Positions 7,275 through 16,778 are shown, counted from the first letter of the stretch. The stretch is DNA of 64,000 nucleotides from Bacteroidota bacterium (GCA_023429135.1 JAEYWD010000106.1:40652-104651); one strand, 5' to 3'. The notes: generated by a model from the sequence alone, not told the origin. Translations and numbers: made by a program.

Positions 7275-9878
7275 CTATTCAATCTCGACAGGAGCTCCAG
7301 TCAATTTTATAGTTTTTGTAAGTGAATTTTTCCCTGGAGCTGCTCCTCCAACGGTAATTACATAATTACCAACCTCTACCATTTGCTTGGTATCGGCATT
7401 GGTCAGCGAAAAAGCTTCGGGTTTTAAGCTGAAAGTAACCGTTCTCTGTTCACCCTTTTTCAGGAATACCCTTTGAAAGGCTTTAAGACTTGCAATTGGA
7501 GCAGTTTTACTATTATTATTCGTAACATACAACTGAACCACCTCTTCTCCTTCCATATTTCCTGTATTCTTTACCTCAACGCTAACAGTAACGTTCGATT
7601 TTGTTTCGGCCGTTTCGGCAACATTCAAATTCGAATATTTATAAGTGGTATAGCTTAATCCGTAGCCAAACGGATAAAGCGGTGTACCTTTAAAATAGCG
7701 GTAGGTGCGACCTTCCATGTTATAATTCATGAACGAAGGAAGATCCTTTTCCGATTTATAGAAGGTTACCGGTAAACGTCCCGAAGGATTGAATTCGCCA
7801 AACAACATACGCACCAGAGCTGTTCCTGTGGCTTCGCCCGGATAAAAACCCTGAACAATGGCAGGCAGATTCTGATCTTGCCAGTTCAAAGCCATGGCGC
7901 TTCCGCTGAAGTTCACAAAAACAACTGGCTTTCCGGTTTTATGAAGATCTTTTAATAATTCTTCCTGTACTTTCGGAAGATTGATATGTGTACGGTCGCC
8001 ATGAGTAAAACCATCAATTTCCAAAGGCATTTCTTCACCTTCAAGATCGGCAGAGATACCCCCACAGAAAATTACCACATCGGCTTTTGAGGCTGCTTCC
8101 ATGGCTTCTTTGCGATAATCGCGGGTTGATTCAACCCAGGTTAGTTGAGCAGATGGTTCAATGGCATTGGCATGATGTGCAATGGCAACTCTTAATTCGG
8201 CTACAAGATCGTATTGCTTACCTTTCTCAAGTTCAATACCCTCACGCCCAATGGTTTTATTATTAATTTTAACACGAACATTACCACCAAAAATGTAATT
8301 ACCTGTCTTCCTGGGTTCCAAAACACCGGTCCAACGAACAGAGAAATTTTCTTCCAGAACGTTATTTATAGGAGTTTTTAACCAGGTAAAGTCAATTTTA
8401 GGATCAACCCTTACTAACTTTGGCTGGCCTTCCCACCTGGCATTTTCAAAATACTCTCCTTTTAAACCTTTTTGAAGCTTACCATTTTCGCTATGGAAAA
8501 GAAATTCAGGAGCAATAATATCCTGGTCACCATAAATGCCAGGCACTATTGGGCATCCTTGCGAATATAAAACATTGGCAGCTCCCATTTTGTCGCGGAA
8601 AGCTTTCAATGGGGTGGTAGGGCGAATAGGATCGCCATTATAGTTCCCGATCAGGATCGCAAAATTGTTCGCATTGGGGCCAATAAGGGCAATTTTTTTA
8701 GCATTTTTCAACGGAAGCACACCATTATTCTTTAATAACACAAGTGATTTTTCAGCAGCTTCCTGCGACATTTTCAGATGCTTTTCCGAACCTACAACCG
8801 ATAAGGGAATTTTTGAATAAGCCACCTGTTCCTGCGGATCGAACATTCCCATCATAAAACGTGCTTTAAACAACCGTTTAACTGAAACATTAATATCGCT
8901 TTCATTTATTATCCCGGCATTGATAGCCGAATCGATATTGCTGGTAATAAAACTACGACTGGTTTCGCAGTTAAGATCGGTACCTGTTGAAAGCGACCAA
9001 CCCCAAGCCTGAGCCGAGGTAGCAACTACTTTATGTGCATTTTTGGTATAGAAATCGGAAATCGCTCCGCAGTCGGAAACCACATAGCCATTGAATCCAA
9101 ACCGATTACGCAGAATATTGCTCAGCAGAATGTCGCTACCGCAACATGGTTTGTCGCGGAAACGGTTATAGGCGCACATCACCGACTGTACATTGGCATC
9201 GCGAACCGTCATTTTGAATGCCGGAAGATAAGTGTCGTATAAATCGCGGTCGTTTACATAAAAATTATCGGAGTGACGGGTATATTCCGGTCCGCTGTGC
9301 ACCGCATAATGTTTGGCTGTGGCAATTGCTTTCAGGTATTTGGGATCGTTACCCTGAATACCTTTGATAAAGCTTACAGCCATTGTTCCTGTTAGAAAAG
9401 GGTCTTCACCATAAGTCTCCTGTCCTCTGCCCCATCTTGGATCCCGAAAAATGTTGATATTAGGAGTCCAGAAGGTAAGTCCGGTATAAATGCTGCGAAT
9501 ATTGTTCGATACAAAAAAATGATGTTTGGCCCGCGCTTCGTCGCTGATTACATCGGCAACACGGTGCATCATATCAGGATCGAAAGTAGCTGCCAGACCA
9601 ATTGCCTGAGGAAAAACTGTGGCCCGTCCAGCACGTGCAACTCCGTGAAGACATTCGTTCCACCAGTCATAAGCGGGAATCCCAAGCCGGTCAACGGCCT
9701 CAGAATGATTAAAGAGTTGGGTAAGCTTCTCCTGAAGCGTTAAACGAGAAACAAGATCTTCCACACGTTCGTCAACTGAAAGCTGAGGATTCTGAAAGGG
9801 ATACTGATTTTGCGCAAACACACCATTGCTAAACAACAGCATGATGGATGCAGTAATAGTTAGAAGTTTAATTCTCAT
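7275..9878 (-). CDS. GH3 beta-glycosidase with PA14 insert (beta-xylosidase/beta-glucosidase type)
   Basis: 867 aa with a signal peptide (MRIKLLTITASIMLLFSNGVFAQ region) for export. Order: GH3 N-terminal barrel (about 30-350), the second GH3 domain, a PA14 carbohydrate-binding insert (about 480-600, starting GLKGEYFENARWEG), the rest of the second domain, and a C-terminal fibronectin-III-like domain (about 770-850). The nucleophile aspartate is in GYVVSDCGAI; TPNINIFRDPRWGRGQETYG and ATAKHYAVHSG are substrate-pocket signatures. The WWNECLHGVAR block is typical of the xylosidase/arabinosidase-like GH3 branch, so it probably removes terminal xylose, arabinose or glucose from plant oligosaccharides. 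The exact sugar cannot be read from sequence. It is transcribed towards a strong terminator and a sulfatase remnant. Confidence 0.93.
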   Translation of the reverse strand: MRIKLLTITASIMLLFSNGVFAQNQYPFQNPQLSVDERVEDLVSRLTLQEKLTQLFNHSEAVDRLGIPAYDWWNECLHGVARAGRATVFPQAIGLAATFDPDMMHRVADVISDEARAKHHFFVSNNIRSIYTGLTFWTPNINIFRDPRWGRGQETYGEDPFLTGTMAVSFIKGIQGNDPKYLKAIATAKHYAVHSGPEYTRHSDNFYVNDRDLYDTYLPAFKMTVRDANVQSVMCAYNRFRDKPCCGSDILLSNILRNRFGFNGYVVSDCGAISDFYTKNAHKVVATSAQAWGWSLSTGTDLNCETSRSFITSNIDSAINAGIINESDINVSVKRLFKARFMMGMFDPQEQVAYSKIPLSVVGSEKHLKMSQEAAEKSLVLLKNNGVLPLKNAKKIALIGPNANNFAILIGNYNGDPIRPTTPLKAFRDKMGAANVLYSQGCPIVPGIYGDQDIIAPEFLFHSENGKLQKGLKGEYFENARWEGQPKLVRVDPKIDFTWLKTPINNVLEENFSVRWTGVLEPRKTGNYIFGGNVRVKINNKTIGREGIELEKGKQYDLVAELRVAIAHHANAIEPSAQLTWVESTRDYRKEAMEAASKADVVIFCGGISADLEGEEMPLEIDGFTHGDRTHINLPKVQEELLKDLHKTGKPVVFVNFSGSAMALNWQDQNLPAIVQGFYPGEATGTALVRMLFGEFNPSGRLPVTFYKSEKDLPSFMNYNMEGRTYRYFKGTPLYPFGYGLSYTTYKYSNLNVAETAETKSNVTVSVEVKNTGNMEGEEVVQLYVTNNNSKTAPIASLKAFQRVFLKKGEQRTVTFSLKPEAFSLTNADTKQMVEVGNYVITVGGAAPGKNSLTKTIKLTGAPVEIE

Positions 9879-9905
9879 AGCAGATTAAGTTAATGAATAC
9901 TAATT

Positions 9906-9913
9906 CAAAATTA
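9906..9913 (-). promoter_or_regulatory. Candidate -7 element for the PA14-GH3 gene
   Basis: On the minus strand TAATTTTG matches TAnnTTTG and lies 28 bases before the ATG. I could not identify a convincing -33 element, so this rests on the -7 match and position. Confidence 0.4.
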
Positions 9914-9950
9914 ATCTAAAATATTAATATAAACCAGTTTTATGGTAAGT

Positions 9951-10002
9951 TTAGCGTAGAAAATACGCTAAGTTAAACTAATCCTCAGTAGTCAGACTAC
10001 TG
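9951..10002. terminator. Two adjacent hairpins between glycerate kinase and GH3
   Basis: TTAGCGTA/TACGCTAA (9951-9958 with 9964-9971) and CAGTAGT/ACTACTG (9986-9992 with 9996-10002) are perfect 8- and 7-bp stems. On the minus strand they follow the glycerate kinase stop and precede the GH3 promoter region, so they may end the kinase transcript. Neither has a long T tract. Confidence 0.45.
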
Positions 10003-10055
10003 ACAACAGATAACAGCCTGTGGATTTTTATTCTTAGAAGTTAACATACCTTATG

Positions 10056-11201
10056 TTATTTCAATTTTTTTAGTCTGAGGAAAACCATCCGCATAACCTG
10101 CGCAGTTGTATTTTTAAGTAGTGCAGGCGCCTGCTTTATGGATTCTTCCAAAGTCATAGGTCTGTTGGCAATCGAAAACATGGCTGAAACTCCCAAATTC
10201 AGTAATATATCAGCACCTTCGCCGATAGTTCCGGCAAGAACAACAACAGGCTTTTGATACTCTTTTGCGATTCTTGCAACACCATAAGGAGTTTTTCCAA
10301 ACTGGGTCTGAAAATCAATTTTCCCTTCGCCTGTAAAAACGAGATCGGCCTCCCGTATGCGCTGCTCCAGTTTTGTAATTTCTTTTACGATCTCAAAACC
10401 AGGTCTCAACGCTGATGAGGTAAACGCCAGCAACCCACCTCCCAAACCGCCGGCAGCACCCGATCCGGGAATATCTAAAATATCTTTACCCAAGGTTTCT
10501 TTAATAATACCGGCAAAATGTTGTAATCCTGCGTCCAGTTCATCAACCATTTCGGGAGTAGCACCTTTTTGTGGTCCAAAAACGGCCGAGGCTCCCTGCG
10601 GACCGCAAAGAGGATTGATAACATCGCAGGCGACTATAAATTTGGCATTTTTCAGTTCAGGCATTACGCCGGAATTATCGATACTGTAAATATTTCTAAG
10701 GTTTCCTCCGCCATGGCTTACTTCCTTGCCTTTTTTATCCAGAAACTTATACCCCAGCGCTGCTGCCATTCCCATACCACCATCGTTGGTAGCACTCCCT
10801 CCTATTCCGATAATTATGTTTTGGAATCCTCTCTCCAGAGCATTCCTGATTAAAATCCCAGTACCATAAGTTGAAGTAATCAGAGGATTTCGATCTGAAT
10901 GGTGAATTAAACCTAGTCCCGATGCAGCAGCAATTTCTATCACGGCAGTTTTTTCATCGCCAAGGATACCGATAAAAGAACGAATAGGCCTTAATAACGC
11001 ATCTACAGAGTCTACCTGCAAAATTTGACCTTTAGTAGCTTCCACAAGTGCATCCACCGTACCTTCACCACCATCGGCTACCGGAATACAGGAAATATTA
11101 CAATCGGGATAAACAGATTTAACGCCCTCGGCAATTGCCATTGCTACCATCCGTGAAGACAGGCATTCTTTAAACGAATCGGGAGCTATAACTATATTCA
11201 T
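10056..11201 (-). CDS. Glycerate kinase (GlxK/GarK family)
   Basis: 381 aa from the ATG at 11201; a TTG one codon earlier is less likely. It phosphorylates D-glycerate with ATP, in this family usually giving 2-phosphoglycerate, in the cytoplasm. The N-terminus NIVIAPDSFKECLSS, the CIPVADGGEGTVDAL block, GIGGSATNDGGMGMAAALG and the late FTGEGKIDFQTQFGKTP and KPVVVLAGTIG segments are family signatures, and length is normal. It lies between the GH3 gene downstream and the RDD protein gene upstream, all on the same strand but widely spaced, so it is probably a single-gene unit. It would channel glycerate into lower glycolysis. Confidence 0.95.
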   Translation of the reverse strand: MNIVIAPDSFKECLSSRMVAMAIAEGVKSVYPDCNISCIPVADGGEGTVDALVEATKGQILQVDSVDALLRPIRSFIGILGDEKTAVIEIAAASGLGLIHHSDRNPLITSTYGTGILIRNALERGFQNIIIGIGGSATNDGGMGMAAALGYKFLDKKGKEVSHGGGNLRNIYSIDNSGVMPELKNAKFIVACDVINPLCGPQGASAVFGPQKGATPEMVDELDAGLQHFAGIIKETLGKDILDIPGSGAAGGLGGGLLAFTSSALRPGFEIVKEITKLEQRIREADLVFTGEGKIDFQTQFGKTPYGVARIAKEYQKPVVVLAGTIGEGADILLNLGVSAMFSIANRPMTLEESIKQAPALLKNTTAQVMRMVFLRLKKLK

Positions 11202-11357
11202 CAATATTGAACAAAAAAATCAAAGAGATGATTTTAAAAGTGAGACTCAGATTGCCCAAATTCGAATTTTCTTCCCTTTTTGCAACCACCAATGAAAGCT
11301 AACAAAACCAAAAGCAAAAAGGTATTAATTGTAAACTCTTCATACTAAAGGTTGATT

Positions 11358-11395
11358 ATGGCATACAGTTATCATTTAAGAAAACTGTATGCCAT
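11358..11395 (-). terminator. Hairpin after the RDD gene
   Basis: A 13-bp perfect stem (ATGGCATACAGTT at 11358-11370 with its complement at 11383-11395, 12-base loop) lies 15 bases past the RDD gene stop on the minus strand. There is no strong T tract, so its terminator role is probable rather than certain. Confidence 0.6.
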
Positions 11396-11410
11396 GATTT
11401 GAATTATCTA

Positions 11411-11974
11411 TTATTTATAGACACAATAAGTATTGGCAAGCATGTCGTGTAAACCTTGCTTTGTATTATTAAAAGCAACTACAATACACGATACCAGTAC
11501 CAGAAAAGAAGTTGTTGTTCCCAGAATGGATGAAAATCCTTCGTTTTGCAGAGTTCCAACTTCAACCATTGTAGTAGCTTCCTGAAAAGCAGGATTCAAA
11601 TACAACAGCACAGTACCTATAACTGAAACTATCTGGCTTAACAACCATGGCGAATACCTAACAATAGCCTGCGACATAGTTAAAGGTTCAAAATTGGTAT
11701 TTACAACCTTAATTTTCACGGCCATTTTACCTAAAGTTGCTCCATATTTATATTCCATAAATGGCTTATAAACTGTTACTGCTAGTGCAATAATCAGTTG
11801 AAGCGGCAAACTTTTGATTTCATAAAGATTATAAAAATTTAAACCCACAAGAGGTAAATACACGAATGCATCGATAAAAGTTGCTCCTACTCTGATCCAG
11901 AAACCGGCAAACTGCCTGACAGGTTCATTTTGAGGCATGGTTTGTAAGTCGTTGTCTAAAAGCTGTTGTTCCAT
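11411..11974 (-). CDS. RDD-family inner-membrane protein
   Basis: 187 aa. The RDD motif region begins at about residue 21 (FAGFWIRVGATFIDAFVYLP), with the family's charged Arg and Asp in the first membrane segment. Three or four hydrophobic segments follow (around 30-50, 57-75, 105-130 and 155-178), and the internal GATLGKMAVKIKVV motif is typical. RDD proteins are small polytopic membrane proteins of poorly known function, some implicated in transport. It stands alone, with a hairpin behind it. Confidence 0.88.
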   Translation of the reverse strand: MEQQLLDNDLQTMPQNEPVRQFAGFWIRVGATFIDAFVYLPLVGLNFYNLYEIKSLPLQLIIALAVTVYKPFMEYKYGATLGKMAVKIKVVNTNFEPLTMSQAIVRYSPWLLSQIVSVIGTVLLYLNPAFQEATTMVEVGTLQNEGFSSILGTTTSFLVLVSCIVVAFNNTKQGLHDMLANTYCVYK

Positions 11975-12264
11975 GGTTATTTTGTTAATAATTAGTTATC
12001 TATATTTTAGTTAATACTTATTAAAACAGGCGTTTAGCTAATAAATTAAAGTATAATCGACAAACTCCTGATTCCGATAGTTATTGGGACTACAGGGGGA
12101 GGTCTGTGGACAAACCTATTCCTTTTTATTCATTATGAGCCCAATTCAAATTACTTATCAATGTTAACGATTTCACTGCGTAATTATAAAAAATCCCGAT
12201 CAAATCAAAATAAACTTCCTGTAACCATTGTGGTATTTAGATTTCATCTTCCAAATTGCCAAAG

Positions 12265-13176
12265 CTAAAAATAGAAGCCATGAACTTTCCATTGTCTGCC
12301 AGAGTTATATTCGATGGCTGGAAAAGGGAATTTCACAACACTAATAATATGAAATAAATTATTCAAAGCACGGGAGTTTGTCTTAATTCGGGTTAGATCA
12401 AGGTCGAGTGAAAGGTAATATTGTCGGGTACGCTCAAAGACAGGAACAGCAACGCCATTAATTGCAGCAGGATTTACATGCCCCCGCAGCATACCTTCGG
12501 CACCATAACCAAAGGCTACATTCAAAAATTTGGGAAATCTGGAATCCGACGGCAAAAATGAGTGAATATTAACAGACAACCAATAAGTTTGTCCATTATA
12601 GTCTTTGATCATGTTCTGCAGGAGATTCTCGCCTAAAACATCGGGAGTATACTTAGAATACTTCGTTTTATGGAACGACCATTTCAGGGACGCCCGCTGC
12701 TCATCCCATGCAAATTGCTGCCCCATAAACAACGCCGTTCCTAATGTGTTAGCAAGAACATCTCCGGGAGAAGCGCCCCATTCGGCAGAAAAACCATCCA
12801 TAATTTCGATGGTGGTTAAAAAAGCATATCCCAATGTTCCTCCGTACCAGAGTGCCCGTTTCTTCTCAACACCGGGCCAGCGGAGCAGCTCATAACCTAT
12901 TTTACCCATGTTATATGCTGTTGTGGCATGTCCCACCTTGTCCATCTGCAGCCATTCCCTGTTATCGTTAAAAAAATGAAACGAAGAATGTGCATAATCG
13001 GCATACCAGAATGAATACAAACCTGCAATTGCCGAAACAGAAGTAACACTTTCGGCCACTATAATCCGCTTCAGCAATTTACGGTTTAAAGTATCAGGTA
13101 AAGTCTGAGCGTTGGCCAATAAAATGAAGAATAAGGCAATCGCACAGGCAAAACTATATTTCCATTTCAGTTTCAT
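12265..13176 (-). CDS. DUF2279 exported protein
   Basis: 303 aa with an N-terminal signal (SFACAIALFFILLANAQ). The core WLQMDKVGHATTAYNMG followed by GTLGYAFLTTIEIMDGFS and GASPGDVLANTLGTALF is the DUF2279 signature, built of membrane-proximal helices with conserved Asp, His and Glu. The C-terminal third (WLSVNIHSFLPSDSRFPKFLNVAFGYGAEG) looks like beta strands. The family is exported and uncharacterised. It is transcribed alone, divergent from the YceI gene. Confidence 0.85.
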   Translation of the reverse strand: MKLKWKYSFACAIALFFILLANAQTLPDTLNRKLLKRIIVAESVTSVSAIAGLYSFWYADYAHSSFHFFNDNREWLQMDKVGHATTAYNMGKIGYELLRWPGVEKKRALWYGGTLGYAFLTTIEIMDGFSAEWGASPGDVLANTLGTALFMGQQFAWDEQRASLKWSFHKTKYSKYTPDVLGENLLQNMIKDYNGQTYWLSVNIHSFLPSDSRFPKFLNVAFGYGAEGMLRGHVNPAAINGVAVPVFERTRQYYLSLDLDLTRIKTNSRALNNLFHIISVVKFPFPAIEYNSGRQWKVHGFYF

Positions 13177-13309
13177 ACAACTGCAATATCGAAATAATTC
13201 CTTACAACTACAATCGCCCTGACATCCCTTAATTAGGCCATTGTGGAATATTTTTTATTTAAGACTTAAAAGTCCGATAATTTATACAATTGTTCCCTTA
13301 ATTTTTACA

Positions 13310-13340
13310 TTTCCCGGAAGGATAATGCTCCGTAATTTTG
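13310..13340 (+). promoter_or_regulatory. Bacteroidota-type promoter for the YceI gene
   Basis: TTTC (13310-13313) is separated by exactly 19 bases from TAATTTTG (13333-13340), a full TAnnTTTG match with a one-off -33 element. The ATG lies about 51 bases downstream. Confidence 0.65.
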
Positions 13341-13391
13341 TTTCAGTAAATAAGTAATAAATAATAAAGTCATATCAAAAAAAATCGTAAC

Positions 13392-13964
13392 ATGAAAACA
13401 GTTAGTCTTGTTTTAGCATTTGTCTTAGCTATTTCGGCACAAGCAGTAGTTGGCCAACAAAAAAAAGTAGATACCGAGAAGTCCAAAATAGTGTGGACAG
13501 GTAAGAAAGTTACAGGTTCCCATACCGGTGAAATTAAACTGAAAAGCGGCGAACTTGAATTAAAAGGCGGAGATATTGTAAAAGGAAACTTTGTAGTCGA
13601 CATGAAATCGATTACAGATACCGATATTACAGATGAAGGTATGAACCAGAAACTTGTAGGTCACCTTAAGTCGGACGACTTTTTTGGAGTTGAAAAATTC
13701 CCAACCTCAACGCTGAATATTAAAAAGGCTACCAAATTCACCAATGGAAAAGCCACTGTTACGGGTGACCTTACCATAAAAGGCAAAACTGAAGAAATAA
13801 CTTTTGACGTTGTAAAAGGCAACAACAACACCTATACCTCAAAGGTAGAAATTGACCGTTCGAAATTCGACGTGAGATATGGTTCAAACACTTTTTTCGA
13901 CAATCTGGGAAATAAGGCCATTGATAATATATTCACACTCGACATTACTGTGGTTACACAATAA
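13392..13964 (+). CDS. YceI-family periplasmic lipid-binding protein
   Basis: 190 aa with a signal peptide ending near AQAVVGQ. The mature protein is a YceI beta barrel: DTEKSKIVWTGKKVTGSHTG at the start, then KSDDFFGVEKFPTSTLNI, and at the end EIDRSKFDVRYGS, all family landmarks. YceI proteins bind isoprenoid or amphiphilic molecules in the periplasm and are often stress-induced. It is monocistronic, with a readable promoter upstream and a terminator 17 bases downstream. Confidence 0.93.
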   Translation: MKTVSLVLAFVLAISAQAVVGQQKKVDTEKSKIVWTGKKVTGSHTGEIKLKSGELELKGGDIVKGNFVVDMKSITDTDITDEGMNQKLVGHLKSDDFFGVEKFPTSTLNIKKATKFTNGKATVTGDLTIKGKTEEITFDVVKGNNNTYTSKVEIDRSKFDVRYGSNTFFDNLGNKAIDNIFTLDITVVTQ

Positions 13965-13981
13965 AAGTTCAGGAAAATAAT

Positions 13982-14025
13982 AAAACTTCGTTCATAATCC
14001 GGCGATTACGAACGAAGTTTTTTTG
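13982..14025. terminator. Bidirectional terminator between yceI and the HTH-SnoaL gene
   Basis: Stem AAAACTTCGTTC/GAACGAAGTTTT (13982-13993 with 14010-14021), extended inside by TAAT/ATTA, followed by T7. The A run on the left arm lets it serve the converging minus-strand gene too. Confidence 0.9.
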
Positions 14026-14049
14026 TTTATCACAATTTGCCGGGTTGGA

Positions 14050-14781
14050 CTAATTCTGAGCTAACACACTTTGGGAGATGTCGTTTGCAACCAACCATTT
14101 TCCCTTAGTGAGCCGCCATTCGGTAAGACCATTAGTCCTGTAGGTTTGCCCACCAAAAGTACCTAATATGGTGTATTTCTGAACAGCTACCGAGTCACTG
14201 ACATTGATAGACAGATTGCTGAAATGGATGACTCTGGAATTATTATCTATTTGATATTGCAGCATTTCCCGGATCTGATCTTTACCACACTTACCCGACA
14301 CTACATCGCAGGCATCACTGCGATAAAGCGTTAACATGGAGTCTACCAGCCCTTTGTTATACCAGTCGTTAAACTTATTCTGGAGCGCTTCTATTTCTTT
14401 TACAGCTTTCTGCGCTTTTTGAGCATTGCTCTCGGTGCAAACCGAAATTAGAATAACCGTTATGATTATTAATGGAATTGATAAAACTGAAATCTTTTTC
14501 ATTGTGTTTGTTTTTAAGTTAAATAAATCAAGAAGATATTTATTAAGTTGCTCGAGCCGTGATTGGAAATTAAAGCCAACACTTTCCGGTTCTTCATGAA
14601 TACTATAATCAAGCGCTGTGAAAATTATTTTCCGCGTATAGCTACGGGGAGTTACATCGCCCGATTCGATACGTTGCAGAGTTCGAACGCTCAGATTACA
14701 TTTTTCTACCAGTTCTTCCTGGGTAAAACCTTTTGCTTTTCGCAATTCGGCAATTTTTTTGCCTAGTTCCGGCTGATTCAT
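14050..14781 (-). CDS. HTH (XRE) - signal/transmembrane - SnoaL-like fusion
   Basis: 243 aa from the ATG at 14781 (MNQPELGKKIAELRKAKG); an upstream in-frame extension to 14859 looks non-coding. Residues 5-60 are an XRE helix-turn-helix (FTQEELVEKCNLSVRTLQRI). Residues 94-121 look like a complete Sec signal peptide (MKKISVLSIPL..., hydrophobic, ending SNA before Q). Residues 122-243 are a SnoaL/NTF2-like domain (VKEIEALQNKFNDWYNKG, later EWRLTKGKWLVANDIS), a pocket fold found in isomerases and DUF4440 proteins. Either this is one membrane-anchored regulator sensing periplasmic signals, or an internal ATG at 14502, preceded by an A-rich leader, also yields a separate secreted protein. There is no frame break between the two parts. 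Confidence 0.82.
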   Translation of the reverse strand: MNQPELGKKIAELRKAKGFTQEELVEKCNLSVRTLQRIESGDVTPRSYTRKIIFTALDYSIHEEPESVGFNFQSRLEQLNKYLLDLFNLKTNTMKKISVLSIPLIIITVILISVCTESNAQKAQKAVKEIEALQNKFNDWYNKGLVDSMLTLYRSDACDVVSGKCGKDQIREMLQYQIDNNSRVIHFSNLSINVSDSVAVQKYTILGTFGGQTYRTNGLTEWRLTKGKWLVANDISQSVLAQN

Positions 14782-15015
14782 GAGTGGGTGGAATTTTTGA
14801 GCAAGATTATGTATTAACTTAAAAACTGACCACGAATTTAAGAGAATTTTCCCTGACATTTACCTGCCGTTAACCCGACATTTGCTTAAGAACCAGTATT
14901 TTCAATCACATTGATAAATTCCGCTTTTCCCATTGAATACAATTATTTCATTTTTTTCCACCAGACAAGAGTTATAATATTTACTTTTAGTCTGAATTTA
15001 GTTAACAGAGCTTTT

Positions 15016-15813
15016 ATGTTTCTTTTATCGCAAATAGCAGATTACGAAATTTACACATTGGTGCTATTGGCTGTTCTGGCATTTGTAGCAGGATTTATCG
15101 ATTCGGTAGTTGGCGGAGGAGGCCTCATACAGATACCGGCGTTACTCATCAGTTTTCCTGAAACGCCTCTGGCTACATTATTTGGCACTAATAAGATTGC
15201 TGCACTTTCCGGGACATCCGTAGCAGCTTATCAATATTCCCGACGAGTTAAATACAATTTCGGTTTGCTCCTGGTGGTTTCATTTTTTGCGTTTGTATCT
15301 TCAAACCTGGGGGCGAAAGCCCTTAGTCACCTGAATGCAAACACCTTAAAACCAATAATCTTTGTTATACTTATCCTTATTGCAGTCTATACTTTTATTA
15401 AAAAAGACCTGGGGAAAATTCAGACCAAAACCTTAAGCTTTTCAAAACAAGCTGTATTGGGTTCCATTATTGGTTTTACAGTTGGTTTTTACGATGGCTT
15501 TTTTGGACCGGGAACAGGCAGCTTTCTGGTTCTGGGATTTGTGGTTATTCTTGGTTTCGAATTTATGATGGCATCGGCCTATGCAAAGGTTATAAATTGT
15601 GTAACAAATATTTCGGCACTTATTGTTTTCATAAGGCATGGAAATTACATGCTAGTACTGGCTATTTTGATGGCAATTTGCAATATTACTGGCAGTATAA
15701 TAGGGAGCAGAATGGCTATTAAACGCGGCAACAGCTTTATAAGAAATATATTTCTGGTTATAGTTATTATTATGATTATTAGATATGGATATGATATTAT
15801 CAGATATAATTAA
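15016..15813 (+). CDS. TauE/SafE-family membrane permease
   Basis: 265 aa from the ATG at 15016; an in-frame TTG at 14911 would add an unlikely 35 residues. About eight hydrophobic segments are visible. The family repeat appears twice: FIDSVVGGGGLIQIPALL with FGTNKIAALSGT near the start, and GFYDGFFGPGTGSFLVLG with AKVINCVTNISAL in the second half. The family exports sulfite or organosulfonates or moves related anions; the substrate cannot be told here. The 3' end overlaps the next gene by 29 bases, so the two are probably translated in a coupled way. Confidence 0.9.
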   Translation: MFLLSQIADYEIYTLVLLAVLAFVAGFIDSVVGGGGLIQIPALLISFPETPLATLFGTNKIAALSGTSVAAYQYSRRVKYNFGLLLVVSFFAFVSSNLGAKALSHLNANTLKPIIFVILILIAVYTFIKKDLGKIQTKTLSFSKQAVLGSIIGFTVGFYDGFFGPGTGSFLVLGFVVILGFEFMMASAYAKVINCVTNISALIVFIRHGNYMLVLAILMAICNITGSIIGSRMAIKRGNSFIRNIFLVIVIIMIIRYGYDIIRYN

Positions 15814-16771
15814 AAGGCAAACAAATTTGCCACACAAGTATTGGGATAGAAATAAGAATTATGGAAAATTAGTTATTCCGGTTCTCCTGGTTTTATTCAT
15901 TTCCTGTTCCAAACTCGACCGTATTGAGCCCTCGAATGTAGAGACCAACCTGGATGCGGACACTATTACTTTTGCCGAAATTGGAGATTACGGTTATGCA
16001 GGCATGCCTGAATATTATGTCGCCCAACTGGTAAAAAGCTGGAATCCCGATTTTATTATTTCGGCAGGAGATAATAATTATGACAATGGCAAACTACTGA
16101 CAATCAAAAACAACATCACCCAGTTTTACGGAGACTATATCTACAATTTCGATGCACCCGAAAAATACAGATGCAATGGAAAAGCTTTTGAAGATAAAAT
16201 TAACCGGTTTTTCCCAACCCCGGGAAACCACGATGCGAACAATCCTGACAATCTGACTCCTTACTATAACTTTTTCACACTGCCCGGTAACGAAAGCTAC
16301 TACAGCTTCAGATGGGGGCCTGTTACATTCTTCTCTATTAATTCGGCCAAGGAAAACCTCGATAAGCAAAGAATATGGCTGGAAGCCGAATCAAAAAAAG
16401 CCTCTACCCCTTTTAAGATCGTAATTTTGCATCATCCTCCTTATTCCTCGGGAGACCATGGCGATAATAAAGCATTACAATGGTCCTTCCAAAATATGGG
16501 AATCGACGTGGTTATTGCCGGGCATGAGCATATTTATAACAGAATTGAAAAAAAAGATCAGTCCGGTCCGGTATATATTGTGAACGGTCTTGGCGGCCGG
16601 GCCATATCGCCATGCAATAGTCATCCACTCAACTCTTCATTATTTTCAAGCATTTGCTACTCCGGGGAATATGGTGCAATAAGGGGAAAAGCTAATCAAA
16701 AGGAACTAACACTTGAATTTTTAACTACCAAAAACCCCAACCCAGTGGATGTGGTGACTTTAAAAAAGTAA
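15785..16771 (+). CDS. Calcineurin-like metallophosphoesterase lipoprotein (purple acid phosphatase type)
   Basis: 328 aa. The N-terminus has about 30 hydrophilic residues and then VIPVLLVLFISC, a lipoprotein signal whose cysteine would be lipidated; the start at 15785 (or the ATG at 15791) is uncertain because a shorter n-region would be more usual. All metallophosphoesterase motifs are present in order: IGDYG, SAGDNNYDNG (GDxxY), TPGNHD, ILHHPPY and AGHEHIYNR. The tyrosine in GDxxY and the NHD and GHEH histidines match the purple acid phosphatase subgroup, which hydrolyses phosphate esters outside the cytoplasm. It overlaps the permease gene, suggesting joint expression. The exact substrate is unknown. 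Confidence 0.9.
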   Translation: MDMILSDIIKRQTNLPHKYWDRNKNYGKLVIPVLLVLFISCSKLDRIEPSNVETNLDADTITFAEIGDYGYAGMPEYYVAQLVKSWNPDFIISAGDNNYDNGKLLTIKNNITQFYGDYIYNFDAPEKYRCNGKAFEDKINRFFPTPGNHDANNPDNLTPYYNFFTLPGNESYYSFRWGPVTFFSINSAKENLDKQRIWLEAESKKASTPFKIVILHHPPYSSGDHGDNKALQWSFQNMGIDVVIAGHEHIYNRIEKKDQSGPVYIVNGLGGRAISPCNSHPLNSSLFSSICYSGEYGAIRGKANQKELTLEFLTTKNPNPVDVVTLKK

Positions 16772-16778
16772 TGATTTG

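Noticed and set aside
7085..7282. Minus-strand frame of 65 codons downstream of GH3
   Set aside because: It is the shifted signal-peptide frame of the sulfatase relic running through the terminator, not a gene of its own.
12066..12096. Weak palindrome CCTG...CAGG around TTCCGATAGTTATTGGG
   Set aside because: Too many mismatched pairs to call a repeat without other copies.
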